Positions 24,770 to 33,635 are shown, numbered from the stretch's first letter. The stretch is 64,000 nt of DNA from Hymenobacter aranciens (GCF_030580865.1 NZ_JAUQSY010000021.1:1-64000); one strand, 5' to 3'. Program-made: numbers and translations. The notes: a model not told the origin generated them from the letters alone.

Positions 24770-26827
24770 ATGATATCGACTCCTTTATTTGTACGTTGCC
24801 TGGCCGTGGTGGGGTTGTTGCTGGGGGGGCTGACGGCCCGGGCCCAGACCGACATGTCGCCGCGCCTCACCGACTCGCTGCTGACGCGGGTGCGCAACCA
24901 CCCGCAGGCCGATACCGTGCGCGTGAAGCTGCTGAACGGCGTGGCGCGGAGCGTGATTTTTCGGGACCCCAGCAAGGCGCTGCCGTATTTGCGGCAGTCG
25001 CAGGCGCTGGCCCGGCAGATTAGCTACCACCGGGGCGAGCTGGTGAGTGTAAGCATTCAGGCCGCGGCCTATCAGCTGCGGGGCGACGCCGATAGCGCCC
25101 GGATACTTAACCGCCGGGTGATTCGCATGGCGCGCGGGCCCAAAGACGAAAAGGACATCGCTAAGGCCTACAACAACATCGGCGGCACCTTCATGCAGCA
25201 GGACCGCTACGACTCGGCCCACTACTACTTGGTGCGCGGCCTGCGCATGTACGAAAAGCTGAACGACCACCTGCTGGCGGCCTCGGCGCTAGGTAACCTT
25301 AGTAATATCAGCAAGCTGCTGGGCGATTACCCGCAGGCCCTGGAGTATGCGCAGGCCTACCAGCGGCAGCCCGCCGCCGTGCGGCAGCCCACCTACGATG
25401 TCACGTCGATGCTGCTGGTGGGAGAGGCGCACGACAAAATGAACCATCGGCCCGAAGCCCGGCAGGCTTACGAGCAGGCGCTGGTGCTGGCCCGCAAGCA
25501 CGGCCTGAAGGTGCAGGAATCGGATGCGCTGGTGCGGCTGGCTGCGCTCAACAAGGCCGTGGGCCGGCTGGCCGAGGCCGAAGTAGCGAGCCGGCTGGTG
25601 CAGGATATCAACCGCCAGATGGTAAAAGGCGACGACGCCCGCACCTTCATCCTGGCCGATGCCGGGCGGCAGCAGCAGCGCCAGGGCCATCTGAAAGAAG
25701 CCAGGCGCCTGTTTGAGCGCAGTCTGGCCGCTGCCAACGAGCAAGGCAACCTGCGCGGCCGCCAGCAGGCCCACGAGCTGCTGGGCGGCCTGGCCGCCGC
25801 CCTCGGCGACTACCGCGAAGCCTACCGCCAGCGCATCCGGGCCGGGCAGGTGGGCGATAGTCTGCTCAATGGCACCAAAGCCCGCGAGCTGGCCCTGGCC
25901 CAAACCCAGTTCGACACCGAGCGCAAAGACGCCCAGAACCGCGAGCTGCGCCAGCAGCAACAATTGCAGCAGGCCGAAAACCGCGTGCTGGCCAGCCAGA
26001 AAGAAGTGCAGCAAGCGCAGCTGCGCACTCAGGAGCAAACCCTGCGCCGTCGCAACTTCCAGCTCATTGCCAGCCTGGTGATTGCCGGGCTGCTGCTGGG
26101 GCTGGGCTACCTGCTCTACGCCCGCCGCCGCCTGCGCCGCGAAGTAGAGTTTGCTCAGGAGCGGCAAACCCTGGAGCGCCTGCGCGCCAGCGCTGTGCTC
26201 GACGCCGAAGAAGCCGAGCGCCGCCGTATCGGCGCCGACCTGCACGACGGCGTGGGCCAGATGCTGAGCGTGGTGAAGCTCAACGTGGATGCCCTCAATG
26301 AGGAGCTGCAAACGGCCCTCAGCCCCGACCAGAGCCGCCGCTTCACCGACGCCCTCGACCTGGTGGACGAGAGCGTGCGCGAAGTGCGCAGCATCAGCCA
26401 CAACCTGCTGCCCAACGCCCTCATCAAGCGCGGCCTGGCGCTGGCCGTGCGCGAGTTTCTGGATACCATGCAGCGCTCGGCGCGCCGCCTGCGCATCCGC
26501 CTCGAAACCCTGGGCCTCGACGATACCCGCCTCGACCCGGCCGTGGAAAGCGCCCTCTACCGCGTGATTCAGGAGCTGGTGCAAAACATTGTGAAACACG
26601 CCCAGGCCACCGAAATGGACTTACAGCTCATCCGCCACCCCGGCGAGCTGACGCTGCTGGTCGAAGACAATGGCATCGGTTTCGACTTGGCCACGCTGGG
26701 GCCGGAAGTGGGTATCGGGCTGCGCAACATCGAGAGCCGCGTGAGCTACCTCGGTGGCACTTTGCACGTCGACAGCCGGCCCGGGCGCGGCACCACCGTC
26801 ACGGCCACCGTGCCGCTGCCGGAATAA
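24770..26827 (+). CDS. TPR-containing NarL-type sensor histidine kinase, paralogue
   Basis: Encodes 685 aa from the ATG at 24770 (MISTPLFVRCLAVVGLLLGG, signal peptide). Same architecture as the preceding gene: periplasmic TPRs (NNIGGTFMQQDRYDSAHYYL), one helix (LIASLVIAGLLLGLGYLLY), HisKA_3 with H492 in IGADLHDGVGQML, then NIVKHAQATE, VEDNGIGFD and GRGTTVTATVP. The kinase halves are much more alike than the TPR halves, so the duplicates probably sense different partners through a common output. A 72-bp gap separates them. Confidence 0.93.
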   Translation: MISTPLFVRCLAVVGLLLGGLTARAQTDMSPRLTDSLLTRVRNHPQADTVRVKLLNGVARSVIFRDPSKALPYLRQSQALARQISYHRGELVSVSIQAAAYQLRGDADSARILNRRVIRMARGPKDEKDIAKAYNNIGGTFMQQDRYDSAHYYLVRGLRMYEKLNDHLLAASALGNLSNISKLLGDYPQALEYAQAYQRQPAAVRQPTYDVTSMLLVGEAHDKMNHRPEARQAYEQALVLARKHGLKVQESDALVRLAALNKAVGRLAEAEVASRLVQDINRQMVKGDDARTFILADAGRQQQRQGHLKEARRLFERSLAAANEQGNLRGRQQAHELLGGLAAALGDYREAYRQRIRAGQVGDSLLNGTKARELALAQTQFDTERKDAQNRELRQQQQLQQAENRVLASQKEVQQAQLRTQEQTLRRRNFQLIASLVIAGLLLGLGYLLYARRRLRREVEFAQERQTLERLRASAVLDAEEAERRRIGADLHDGVGQMLSVVKLNVDALNEELQTALSPDQSRRFTDALDLVDESVREVRSISHNLLPNALIKRGLALAVREFLDTMQRSARRLRIRLETLGLDDTRLDPAVESALYRVIQELVQNIVKHAQATEMDLQLIRHPGELTLLVEDNGIGFDLATLGPEVGIGLRNIESRVSYLGGTLHVDSRPGRGTTVTATVPLPE

Positions 26828-26850
26828 GGGAGTACGTTGATTTTTGGGCC

Positions 26851-26877
26851 TTGGAAGTTATTAATTTAGTATGTTTG
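26851..26877 (+). promoter_or_regulatory. Candidate Bacteroidota promoter for the NarL-type regulator
   Basis: TATGTTTG (26870-26877) fits the TAnnTTTG -7 box. TTG occurs at 26844 and 26851, giving spacings of 23 or 16 bases, either side of the usual 19-21. It lies in the 217-bp gap before the regulator gene, suggesting separate transcription from the kinases. Confidence 0.35.
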
Positions 26878-27044
26878 ACTTTCCTCCTGCTTTTACTTCG
26901 TAGGTTCGCAGCCTGAATTAAGGATGAATGCAAACCCGCTGGCCCGGCTGGCTTGCTAACGCCGGCTAATTCATTGCGTTTGGCCGGCTGTTGTTGCCTT
27001 TAATACTGTCTTTTACGCTTTCTTTTATCCTTGAAAAACTGGCT

Positions 27045-27710
27045 ATGAGCGACACGCTTACCCGTATCAACCTGCTGCTGGTCGACGACCACCAGATGGT
27101 GATTGAGGGCATCAAAACCCTGCTCAAAACCGACCCTGTGGTGCGCGTGGTGGCCCAGGCCAACTCCGGCGACGAAGCCCTGCGCCGCCTGCGCGAGCAC
27201 CCCGAAGTGCAGCTCGCCATCGTGGACCTCAACATGCCGCAGATGAGCGGCGTGGAGCTCACTAAGCACATCCGCGCCGGGTACCCCACCATCCGCGTCG
27301 TGGCCCTGAGCATGTTTCATGACCACGCCTCGGTGATGGAAGTGCTGGAGGCCGGCGGCTCGGGCTATCTGCTGAAAAACACCACCAAAACTGAGCTTAG
27401 CCAAGCCATTCGCGACGTGGCAGGCGGCAAAACCCACTTCAGCAAGGAAGTGGGCGATACGCTGCTGCAGAACCTCGACGTGCCCGCCCAGCGCGGCCCC
27501 GCCCCCGAGCAGCCCGTGGAGCTGACGGCCCGCGAGCGCGAAATCCTGCAGCTGGTGGCGGCCGAAAAATCCAACCACGACATTGCTGAAACACTCTTCA
27601 TCTCGGAGCGCACCGTAGAAACCCACCGCAAGAACATCCTCACCAAGACGAGCTGTAAGTCGATGGTCGGCTTGATTCAGTATGCGATGAAACACAAGCT
27701 GATTGACTAA
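27045..27710 (+). CDS. NarL/LuxR-family response regulator
   Basis: Encodes 221 aa from the ATG at 27045. Residues 8-125 form a receiver domain (LLLVDDHQ, phosphoacceptor D61 in VDLNMPQMSG, K in YLLKNTT). Residues about 155-221 form a LuxR-type HTH (LTAREREILQLVAAEKSNHDIA, ISERTVETHRKNILTKT). It is the obvious partner of the two HisKA_3 kinases upstream. Targets are unknown; the OmpA-family gene 42 bases downstream on the same strand is one candidate. Confidence 0.95.
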   Translation: MSDTLTRINLLLVDDHQMVIEGIKTLLKTDPVVRVVAQANSGDEALRRLREHPEVQLAIVDLNMPQMSGVELTKHIRAGYPTIRVVALSMFHDHASVMEVLEAGGSGYLLKNTTKTELSQAIRDVAGGKTHFSKEVGDTLLQNLDVPAQRGPAPEQPVELTAREREILQLVAAEKSNHDIAETLFISERTVETHRKNILTKTSCKSMVGLIQYAMKHKLID

Positions 27711-27752
27711 GAACGTTACGGCTTCGGCGCGGTATGCCGTTCTTTGTGGCGT

Positions 27753-29792
27753 ATGAGTCGATTAGTTGCCCTTTTAGTTCTATTATTCCCGCTGCTGGCG
27801 CCGGCCCAAACGCCCTTCGTGCCCGACGAGCGCGCCTTCTACGGCCTCATCGGGCGGGGCAGCGGCCGCTGCCTCGACGTGACGGGCGCCAGCAGCGCCG
27901 CCGGCGCGGCCACCGTGCAGTGGGAATTCACCCACGCGCCCAGCCAGCAGTGGCGCTTCGTGCCCGTGCGCACCGGCAGCGAGTATTACCGCATCGAGGC
28001 CCGCCACAGCAAGCTCTGCCTGACAGTGGACAAAGCCGGCGAAAACATGGCCCTGGTGCAGCGCCCTTTTCAGGGCAGCGAGCAGCAGCAGTGGCGCCTG
28101 GTGCCGGCCGGTCCGGCCGGCAGCTTTCAGCTGGAAAACAAGCTCGAAGGCCGCGTCGTAGCCCTCACGGCGGCTGATAAGTTCAACGGCACGCCCATCA
28201 TAACCCAGAAGGCCACCGGCCGCGCCAGCCAGCAGTGGCGGCTGTTTCGCCTCAAGCTCAACGTGCAGGATGGCCCCAGCGGCTTCGGCACGCCCGAGCC
28301 GCTGAATGCGCAAATCAACACGCCCGGCAACGAAATTGCCCCCGTGCTGGCCCCCGACGGCAAGACCATGTACTTCTCCCGCACCAAATTCGCGGGCAAT
28401 ACCGAGGGCAACACCGACACCGGCGACTGCTGGCTGAGCCGCTCGGCCGACGACGGCCTGGGCCTGGCCTGGGCCCCCGCCACCCGCCTCGACGCCCTGA
28501 ATACAGCACAGAACAACAGCATCATCGGCCTCGTGGGCGAGCAGGGCCAGACCATGCTGGTGCGCGGCACCTACGAGCGCGACGGCACCTTCAAAGACGA
28601 AGGCCTGAGCCGCGTGCCCCGCGCCGCCGCCGTGCCCGGCGCCACCGCCAAAAGCCTGAACCCCCAGCCCGTCCGCATCACCAATTATTACACCGCCGTG
28701 CCCGGCGCCGGCTTCTTCATGACGGCCGACGAGAAAACGCTGCTGCTCTCGCTGGAGCGCGGCGACTCGCAGGGCGGCAACGACCTCTACGTGAGCCAGC
28801 GCCAGGCCGATGGCGGCTACGGCGAACCCTTGAGCCTAGGCGCGGTGGTGAACTCGCCGGGCTTCGATTTCAGCCCCTGGCTGACGCCCGACGGCCAGAC
28901 GCTTTACTTCGCCTCCTACGGCCACATGGGCTACGGCTCGGCCGATATTTTCATGAGCCGCCGCCTCGACGCCGGCTGGACCAGCTGGAGCGAGCCGCTC
29001 AACCTCGGCCCGGGCATCAACGGCGTAGGTTTCAACGCCTATTTCAGCTTCGCGCCCGATGGCAAGACGGTGTATTTCTGCTCGTCAGCCACTCCCAGCG
29101 GCGCGGCCGACATCTGGCGCACGGGCAAGGTGGTGCGGCCCGATTCGGCCGCTGCGCCAGCCCCGGTGGTCATCACCAGCGAGCGGGCCTTCCTGAGTGG
29201 CCGGGTGCTCGATGCCCGCAGCAAGCAGCCCATCGTGGGGGCAGAGGTGAAAGCTTTTTTGCTGCCCAACCCGCAGGGCGTGCAGTTCAATGCCACCAGC
29301 AAGGCCGACAACAGCGGCAACTACCAGATGTCGCTCCTGGCGGGCCGCTACAAGCTGACGGCCAGCGGTGGCGGCCTGCTCACCGTCAGCGATACCATCG
29401 TGGTGAAAGGTTCGCCGCGCCGCGATTTGCTGCTGCTGCCCGCCGCCGTGGGGGCCAAGGTGGATTTGCCGTCCATCATCTTCGCGCAGGGCAAGGCCGG
29501 GCTGCTGGGCTCGTCTTACACCGAGCTGAACCGGCTGGCGGCGGCGCTGCAGGCCGCGCCCAACACCGAAGTGCGCCTCGAAGGCCACACCGATAACGTG
29601 GGCCCGGCGGATAAAAACCAAACCCTCAGTGAGGAGCGGGTGGCGGAGGTGAAGCGCTACCTGGTAGGCCGCGGCATTGATGAGAAGCGCATTACCACCG
29701 TAGGCTTTGGGGGCTCGAAGCCGCGCTACCCGAACGACCGGGAGGAAACGCGCAAGCTGAACCGGCGGGTGGAACTGGTGATTGTGAAGTAG
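27753..29792 (+). CDS. Outer-membrane protein: ricin-type lectin, PD40 repeats and OmpA domain
   Basis: Encodes 679 aa from the ATG at 27753 (MSRLVALLVLLFPLLAPAQ, signal peptide). Residues about 22-165 form a ricin-B-like beta-trefoil with repeated QQWR motifs (SQQWRFVPV, QQQWRLVPA, SQQWRLFRL). About 180-450 is a PD40/WD40-like propeller (APDGKTMYFSRTK, TPDGQTLYFASYG, APDGKTVYFCSS). About 475-560 is a carboxypeptidase-regulatory-like domain (LSGRVLDARSKQPIVGAEV). The C-terminal OmpA domain (LEGHTDNVG, KRYLVGRGI, LNRRVELVI) should bind peptidoglycan. The lectin may bind glycans. Its TAG stop is the tip of a repeat element. Confidence 0.92.
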   Translation: MSRLVALLVLLFPLLAPAQTPFVPDERAFYGLIGRGSGRCLDVTGASSAAGAATVQWEFTHAPSQQWRFVPVRTGSEYYRIEARHSKLCLTVDKAGENMALVQRPFQGSEQQQWRLVPAGPAGSFQLENKLEGRVVALTAADKFNGTPIITQKATGRASQQWRLFRLKLNVQDGPSGFGTPEPLNAQINTPGNEIAPVLAPDGKTMYFSRTKFAGNTEGNTDTGDCWLSRSADDGLGLAWAPATRLDALNTAQNNSIIGLVGEQGQTMLVRGTYERDGTFKDEGLSRVPRAAAVPGATAKSLNPQPVRITNYYTAVPGAGFFMTADEKTLLLSLERGDSQGGNDLYVSQRQADGGYGEPLSLGAVVNSPGFDFSPWLTPDGQTLYFASYGHMGYGSADIFMSRRLDAGWTSWSEPLNLGPGINGVGFNAYFSFAPDGKTVYFCSSATPSGAADIWRTGKVVRPDSAAAPAPVVITSERAFLSGRVLDARSKQPIVGAEVKAFLLPNPQGVQFNATSKADNSGNYQMSLLAGRYKLTASGGGLLTVSDTIVVKGSPRRDLLLLPAAVGAKVDLPSIIFAQGKAGLLGSSYTELNRLAAALQAAPNTEVRLEGHTDNVGPADKNQTLSEERVAEVKRYLVGRGIDEKRITTVGFGGSKPRYPNDREETRKLNRRVELVIVK

Positions 29793-30006
29793 CGCGGACC
29801 TTGTAACCCAAATTGCGAACTAGCCGCAAAGCGGCGGTACTTTTCTAGCATGAGTGCCGCCGCTTTGCGGCTCCGGGTACGTCAGTCCACAGCGCCAGCT
29901 ACCAACGTGTCGCCGCTTTGCGGCTAATCCGCAACTTGGGTTTTGTAGTCTGCGAGTCTGAACGTCCAACGACGCCGACCCGCGGACCACAAAGTCCGCG
30001 CTACTT
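29787..30006. repeat. Compound palindromic repeat, family A copy 2
   Basis: The outermost tips AAGTAGCGCGGAC (29787-29799) and GTCCGCGCTACTT (29994-30006) are perfect inverted repeats. Inside, ACCCAAATTGCG...AGCCGCAAAGCGGCG on the left mirrors CGCCGCTTTGCGGCT...CGCAACTTGGGT on the right (to about 29940). A 20-bp stem with one mismatch lies at 29822-29841/29853-29872. Both flanking genes (plus-strand to 29792, minus-strand from 30001) use the TAG inside the tips as their stop codons. Confidence 0.88.
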
Positions 30007-31044
30007 CCGCCGCCAGATGAAGCCGTCCAGCACGTAGTGTGTGGCCTGCGGCAGCGCCAGCAGCGGCACCAGCCACATGAGCAGCTGGGCGTTATCCACG
30101 GCGGGCAGGCTTTGAAACCAGCCGAATACGCGGCCGTGCTCGCGCCACACCAGCCCGTCCCACAGGCCTTCTTCGAGGTAGGCAAACAGGGCCACGGCCC
30201 CGAGAAACACCAGCAGCCCGTAGCGCCCGGCCCAGGCCCCGCGCCGCACCGGCCGGGGCGCCGAACGCGGCGTGGGCCCGCCGTGCCACACCAGCGCCAG
30301 ATATGGAATGCCGTGCGACACCACGTTGAGCAGCGTGAAGGCCAGGTCACCGTTAAACCACACGATGCCCGCGTACCACGACACCAAAGTGCCGCCCAGC
30401 AGCAGGTTGCGCGGCAGGTTGAGCCAGCGGGTGCGCCGCCACGCCACGGCCTCGCGGATGAGGTAGGCTGCAATCAGCGCCACGTACAACCCGGTGGCAA
30501 TGAAGCGGCCCAGTGGCCAGTCGGCTTGGAAAAACTCGCCCTCTATAAACCAGGTAAAGTTGCGCCCCGGCGATAAATGCCAGTACAGCAGCGGATAGAT
30601 GGTGGCGTAATATACCAGCGCCGTGTTTAGCCACTGGCCCGGCGCGGGCGTATCGTACCGCGAGTAGATGCGCAGGAAACCGTATTGCTGCCGGATGAAA
30701 TGGAACACCGCCAGGTAGGCCAGCACCCGCCAGAACACCATCCCGCCCAGGCTGTGCAGCGCCACACCGCCGGCGTAGCAGGCCAGCGGCACCACCCACA
30801 GCAGCAACTGTCGCTCGCGGCGCTTCACGGGGTCGAAGTAGGTCTGGAACAGGGTGCCGTAGACGTGCGCCACGTCGATGAGCACCACTAAACCCACCCA
30901 GGCCAGCAGCGGCATCCGGGCCGAATGGCGGTAAGGGGCAGGCAGCAACAGCACCGCCAGCAGCGCCAGAAAGGGCGGCGCCAGAATCAGCAGTCCATCG
31001 TAGCGGGCCGAGCGTATCCAGGGTTGCTTAAAAGAAACTGTCAT
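30001..31044 (-). CDS. Polytopic membrane protein with conserved-looking histidines
   Basis: Encodes 347 aa with about 8-9 hydrophobic segments and no signal peptide. Several histidines sit at helix ends in distinctive contexts: IDVAHVYGT, VFHFIRQQYGF, VVSHGIPYLALVWHGG and QATHYVLDGFIW. Spaced intramembrane histidines recall iron-dependent membrane oxygenases such as Brp/Blh carotene dioxygenase, but the resemblance is weak and I do not assign that activity. It lies downstream of an exported FAD oxidoreductase, with a palindromic repeat between. Its stop codon is provided by the repeat tip. Function unknown; inner membrane. Confidence 0.75.
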   Translation of the reverse strand: MTVSFKQPWIRSARYDGLLILAPPFLALLAVLLLPAPYRHSARMPLLAWVGLVVLIDVAHVYGTLFQTYFDPVKRRERQLLLWVVPLACYAGGVALHSLGGMVFWRVLAYLAVFHFIRQQYGFLRIYSRYDTPAPGQWLNTALVYYATIYPLLYWHLSPGRNFTWFIEGEFFQADWPLGRFIATGLYVALIAAYLIREAVAWRRTRWLNLPRNLLLGGTLVSWYAGIVWFNGDLAFTLLNVVSHGIPYLALVWHGGPTPRSAPRPVRRGAWAGRYGLLVFLGAVALFAYLEEGLWDGLVWREHGRVFGWFQSLPAVDNAQLLMWLVPLLALPQATHYVLDGFIWRRK

Positions 31045-31136
31045 GCTGAACGCAGTGAAGCATCTCGTCTGTGGTAGTAAATGTAATCGTTGGGATTAGT
31101 GACGCAGGCGAGATGCTTCACTGCGTTCAGCATGAC
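31040..31136. repeat. GTCATGCTGA palindromic repeat, family C copy 1
   Basis: A 28-bp perfect inverted repeat at 31040-31067 and 31109-31136 (GTCATGCTGAACGCAGTGAA at its outer end) flanks a 41-bp spacer containing GTAGTAAATGTAAT. The left arm overlaps the start codon of the gene beginning at 31044. Relatives occur at 35629-35781 and 63333-63582. It fills the gap to the FAD-protein stop at 31140. Confidence 0.93.
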
Positions 31137-31139
31137 GTT

Positions 31140-32783
31140 CTATATAGCTACCGCCAGCATTTCCCGCGCCGCCCGGATGCCCTGGTAAAAGCCTTCCTCA
31201 AAGATGGAAACGCCGCTCAAGTCGGTATGGGCGAAGAAGATTTTGCCATTCACCGGCTGGGCCGCCGCCGTGCGCCCGCGGCCCCACACGGTGCCGGGCG
31301 TGGGCGCCACCATGCCGTGGCCCCACACCCAAAGGTCGGCCCGCTGGATGTAGGGCGTCACGCCGGGGTGGTAGGTTTCGAGCTCGGCCACGACGCGGGG
31401 GAGCCATTCGGCGTAGGTGGTCTGGTAGGCGCGGCGGCGGGCCGGGGCGGGGGCTTCGTCGGTGAGGAGCCAGTAGAGGGTGATGACGCGGGAGCCGCCG
31501 GGGCTTTGCGTGAGGTTTTGCTGGTTGGCGTTGATGTAGCCCAGCGAGGCGCTGTGGTAGCGCACGTTGTCCCAGCTCAGGGGGCGGCCGGGGCCTTGCG
31601 GGAGGCCGTCCACGGTGAGGTTGGCAATAAGCCAGGGGGCGTGGTGCAGGGGGTAATCGGGCCGGCCGGGCAGCAGGTGGCGGGTGACGTGCTGCGGCGT
31701 GGCCAGCAGCACCTGGCGGGCGCTGGCGCGGGTGGTTTGGCGCGTGGCGGTGTCGTAGAGCAAGGCTTCGATGCCGGTGGCAGTTTCGCGCAGGTTGTAA
31801 GCCAGCGTGTTGGGGCGAATGGGCGAATCAGCCTGCCGCCGCAGCTGCTCGATGAGGAAGTGGTTGCCCTCGGGCCAGGTGAGCACGTCGGCGGCGCCGG
31901 CGTTGTGGGCGCGACCCTTGCGGCTGGCAAAGTAGTGCAGCCCGGCCCAGGCCGATACCTGAGCGGCGGTGGCGCCGTAGTCGTCGCGGCAGCCATAGTC
32001 GAGGTACCAGCGTAGGGCGGGCGCAGTGAAGCCCTCGCGGTCGAGCCAGGCGGCGAAAGTCATCTGGTCGAGCGGCCGGTACCGGGCATCGGCCGAGGAC
32101 TCATCGAGCGGGATGCGGAAGGCGTCGCGGCCATCGTCGCCGATGGTGGTTTTAAACTCCTCGGTTAGCTTGAGGAATCGTTGGATTTGCGCCTGCTCTT
32201 CGGAGGTCAGCCCCAGGCTGGGCACCAGCCCTTCCTGCCAGTGGCCCTGGATGTTGAGCCGGTCTTCGGGGTCGTGGCAGAGGTGGTAGTCGTTGTAGAT
32301 GGGCAGGCCGTCGGGCGCGTAGCCGGTGAGGGTGCCGGCTTCCTGCAGAAATTCCAGCAGCTCGTGGTTGCGCACGTCGGGCACGGGCAGGTAGTGGGCG
32401 CCCCAGGGGTAGGCCGAGGTGGCGTTGCGGCCGGCGGCGGCATTGCCGCCGAGCTGCTGGTCCATTTCCACCAGCAATACATCGGGGCGGCCGTGGCGGT
32501 GCAGCCAGCGACGGGCAGCCAGGCCCGAAACGCCGCCGCCGATGATGAGAACGTCGGTTTCGAGCTCCCGGGTGGGGGCGGGGAGGCGGCTGGGGTCGCG
32601 CAGCAGGTGGCCGGTAGCGGCGTTGGCGCCCCGCAGTTCGCCCTTGATGTGCGCTACTGTAGAAGCTGGGGCACAACCGGGTAGCAGCGCCGGGGCCAGC
32701 AGGGCACCCGCCAGGCCGGCCCCGGCCTGCGTCAGAAAGCGGCGGCGCCCCGGCAGCTGGGGGAAAGCAGAATCAGCAGCCAT
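31140..32783 (-). CDS. Tat-exported FAD-dependent oxidoreductase (lipoprotein-like)
   Basis: Encodes 547 aa. The N-terminus has a twin-arginine signal (GRRRFLTQAGAGLAGALLAP) and then a lipobox-like LLPGC, so it is probably folded with FAD, exported by Tat and lipidated. A Rossmann dinucleotide motif follows (DVLIIGGGVSGLAARRWL, E of LLVEMD). The C-terminus carries the second FAD motif region (GKIFFAHTDLSG, SIFEEGFYQGIRAA). The overall plan is that of NAD(P)/FAD amine-oxidase/phytoene-desaturase-like proteins. The substrate is unknown. The membrane protein downstream could be its electron or substrate partner, but the intervening repeat weakens the case for one operon. Confidence 0.85.
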   Translation of the reverse strand: MAADSAFPQLPGRRRFLTQAGAGLAGALLAPALLPGCAPASTVAHIKGELRGANAATGHLLRDPSRLPAPTRELETDVLIIGGGVSGLAARRWLHRHGRPDVLLVEMDQQLGGNAAAGRNATSAYPWGAHYLPVPDVRNHELLEFLQEAGTLTGYAPDGLPIYNDYHLCHDPEDRLNIQGHWQEGLVPSLGLTSEEQAQIQRFLKLTEEFKTTIGDDGRDAFRIPLDESSADARYRPLDQMTFAAWLDREGFTAPALRWYLDYGCRDDYGATAAQVSAWAGLHYFASRKGRAHNAGAADVLTWPEGNHFLIEQLRRQADSPIRPNTLAYNLRETATGIEALLYDTATRQTTRASARQVLLATPQHVTRHLLPGRPDYPLHHAPWLIANLTVDGLPQGPGRPLSWDNVRYHSASLGYINANQQNLTQSPGGSRVITLYWLLTDEAPAPARRRAYQTTYAEWLPRVVAELETYHPGVTPYIQRADLWVWGHGMVAPTPGTVWGRGRTAAAQPVNGKIFFAHTDLSGVSIFEEGFYQGIRAAREMLAVAI

Positions 32784-33065
32784 GAACAGGAAACGGCTTG
32801 GTTAGAACCGGCTAAGGTAGGGCTGAAAACACGTCGGGCAGAACGGAACGCACCCCAGCATCTGAATTAAAACCCACGGCTGATTGCTGCTGCCGGTCCC
32901 CCAGTCACTCGCTTTTTGTTCGGCGTCGCCGGCCCAATACTCCCGGCTATACCCAGCGTGGAGGCAATACCGAGAACCAAGGAGAAATTCAACGTAAAAA
33001 TTTTGTCGTTGTAAATCAATTGATAGAGAAAATATTCGAGCGTAAAACATTCTTTTTTTGAAACA

Positions 33066-33100
33066 GTACCTTGCGTTGCAAAGTACCTACCATACATTTG
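33066..33100 (+). promoter_or_regulatory. Promoter with overlapping dyad operator
   Basis: TTG (33071-33073), a 19-bp spacer and TACATTTG (33093-33100) match the Bacteroidota sigma consensus exactly. Over the upstream box lies an imperfect dyad, GTACCTTGC GTT GCAAAGTAC (33066-33086), typical of a dimeric repressor site. It would drive the small secreted protein at 33171. The rest of the 387-bp gap (32784-33170) is AT-richer and holds no gene I can support. Confidence 0.75.
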
Positions 33101-33170
33101 TACTGTTCAACGCCCGGTACTATGGCTGGGCAAGACGCTTCACTTTTCTCAACCCCTTCATTTTTTCACC

Positions 33171-33635
33171 ATGAACCGTTCACTTTCTTTCGCCCAGCCC
33201 CTCGCCGTCACCTCTTCGTCCACTGTCCGCACGGCTACGTCGGCACCCTACCTGCGGGCTTTGGTGCTCGGTGGTCTGGCTATGTTAGGTAGCGCCGGGG
33301 CGGCTTTCGCTCAGAATATCTCGTCCGTAGAGGCCAAGCAGGGCGATGCGCAGGCTCTGTTCCTGACTGTTAACAACCCCGCACTGCAACGCATGCAGGT
33401 GCAGGTGGTTTGCCTGGATAATCACACCCGCATTACCAATGAGGTAAACCGCCAGGCTTCCTACGGCACCAAGCTGCACTTCAAAGGTATGCCGGCCGGG
33501 GCCTACGCGGTGCTGCTGCGCGTGGGGCGCGAGCGCTACCGCTACAATGTGCAGGTGGCTGACCAGAAGCAAACTATTATCTCAGTGAGCGGGGAGGCGC
33601 TAGCCAAGCCGCTGGCGGCGGCGACCACCCGCTAG
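33171..33635 (+). CDS. Small secreted protein with a sorting-domain-like C-terminus
   Basis: Encodes 154 aa from the ATG at 33171. The signal region is long: the hydrophobic core ALVLGGLAMLGSAGAAFAQ falls at about residues 30-48. The mature part is about 105 aa with two beta-rich blocks: ALFLTVNNPALQRMQVQVVC and GMPAGAYAVLLRVG followed by RYRYNVQV. The latter imitates the mAGxYxvxl...v core of T9SS sorting domains, but the position and missing PNP motif argue for a free-standing Ig-like domain. It has its own strong promoter and a dyad operator, so it is likely regulated. Function unknown. Confidence 0.75.
   Translation: MNRSLSFAQPLAVTSSSTVRTATSAPYLRALVLGGLAMLGSAGAAFAQNISSVEAKQGDAQALFLTVNNPALQRMQVQVVCLDNHTRITNEVNRQASYGTKLHFKGMPAGAYAVLLRVGRERYRYNVQVADQKQTIISVSGEALAKPLAAATTR

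Noticed and set aside
30001..31044. Brp/Blh beta-carotene dioxygenase
   Set aside because: Histidines are present but the family's motif order is not matched and no carotenoid genes are nearby.
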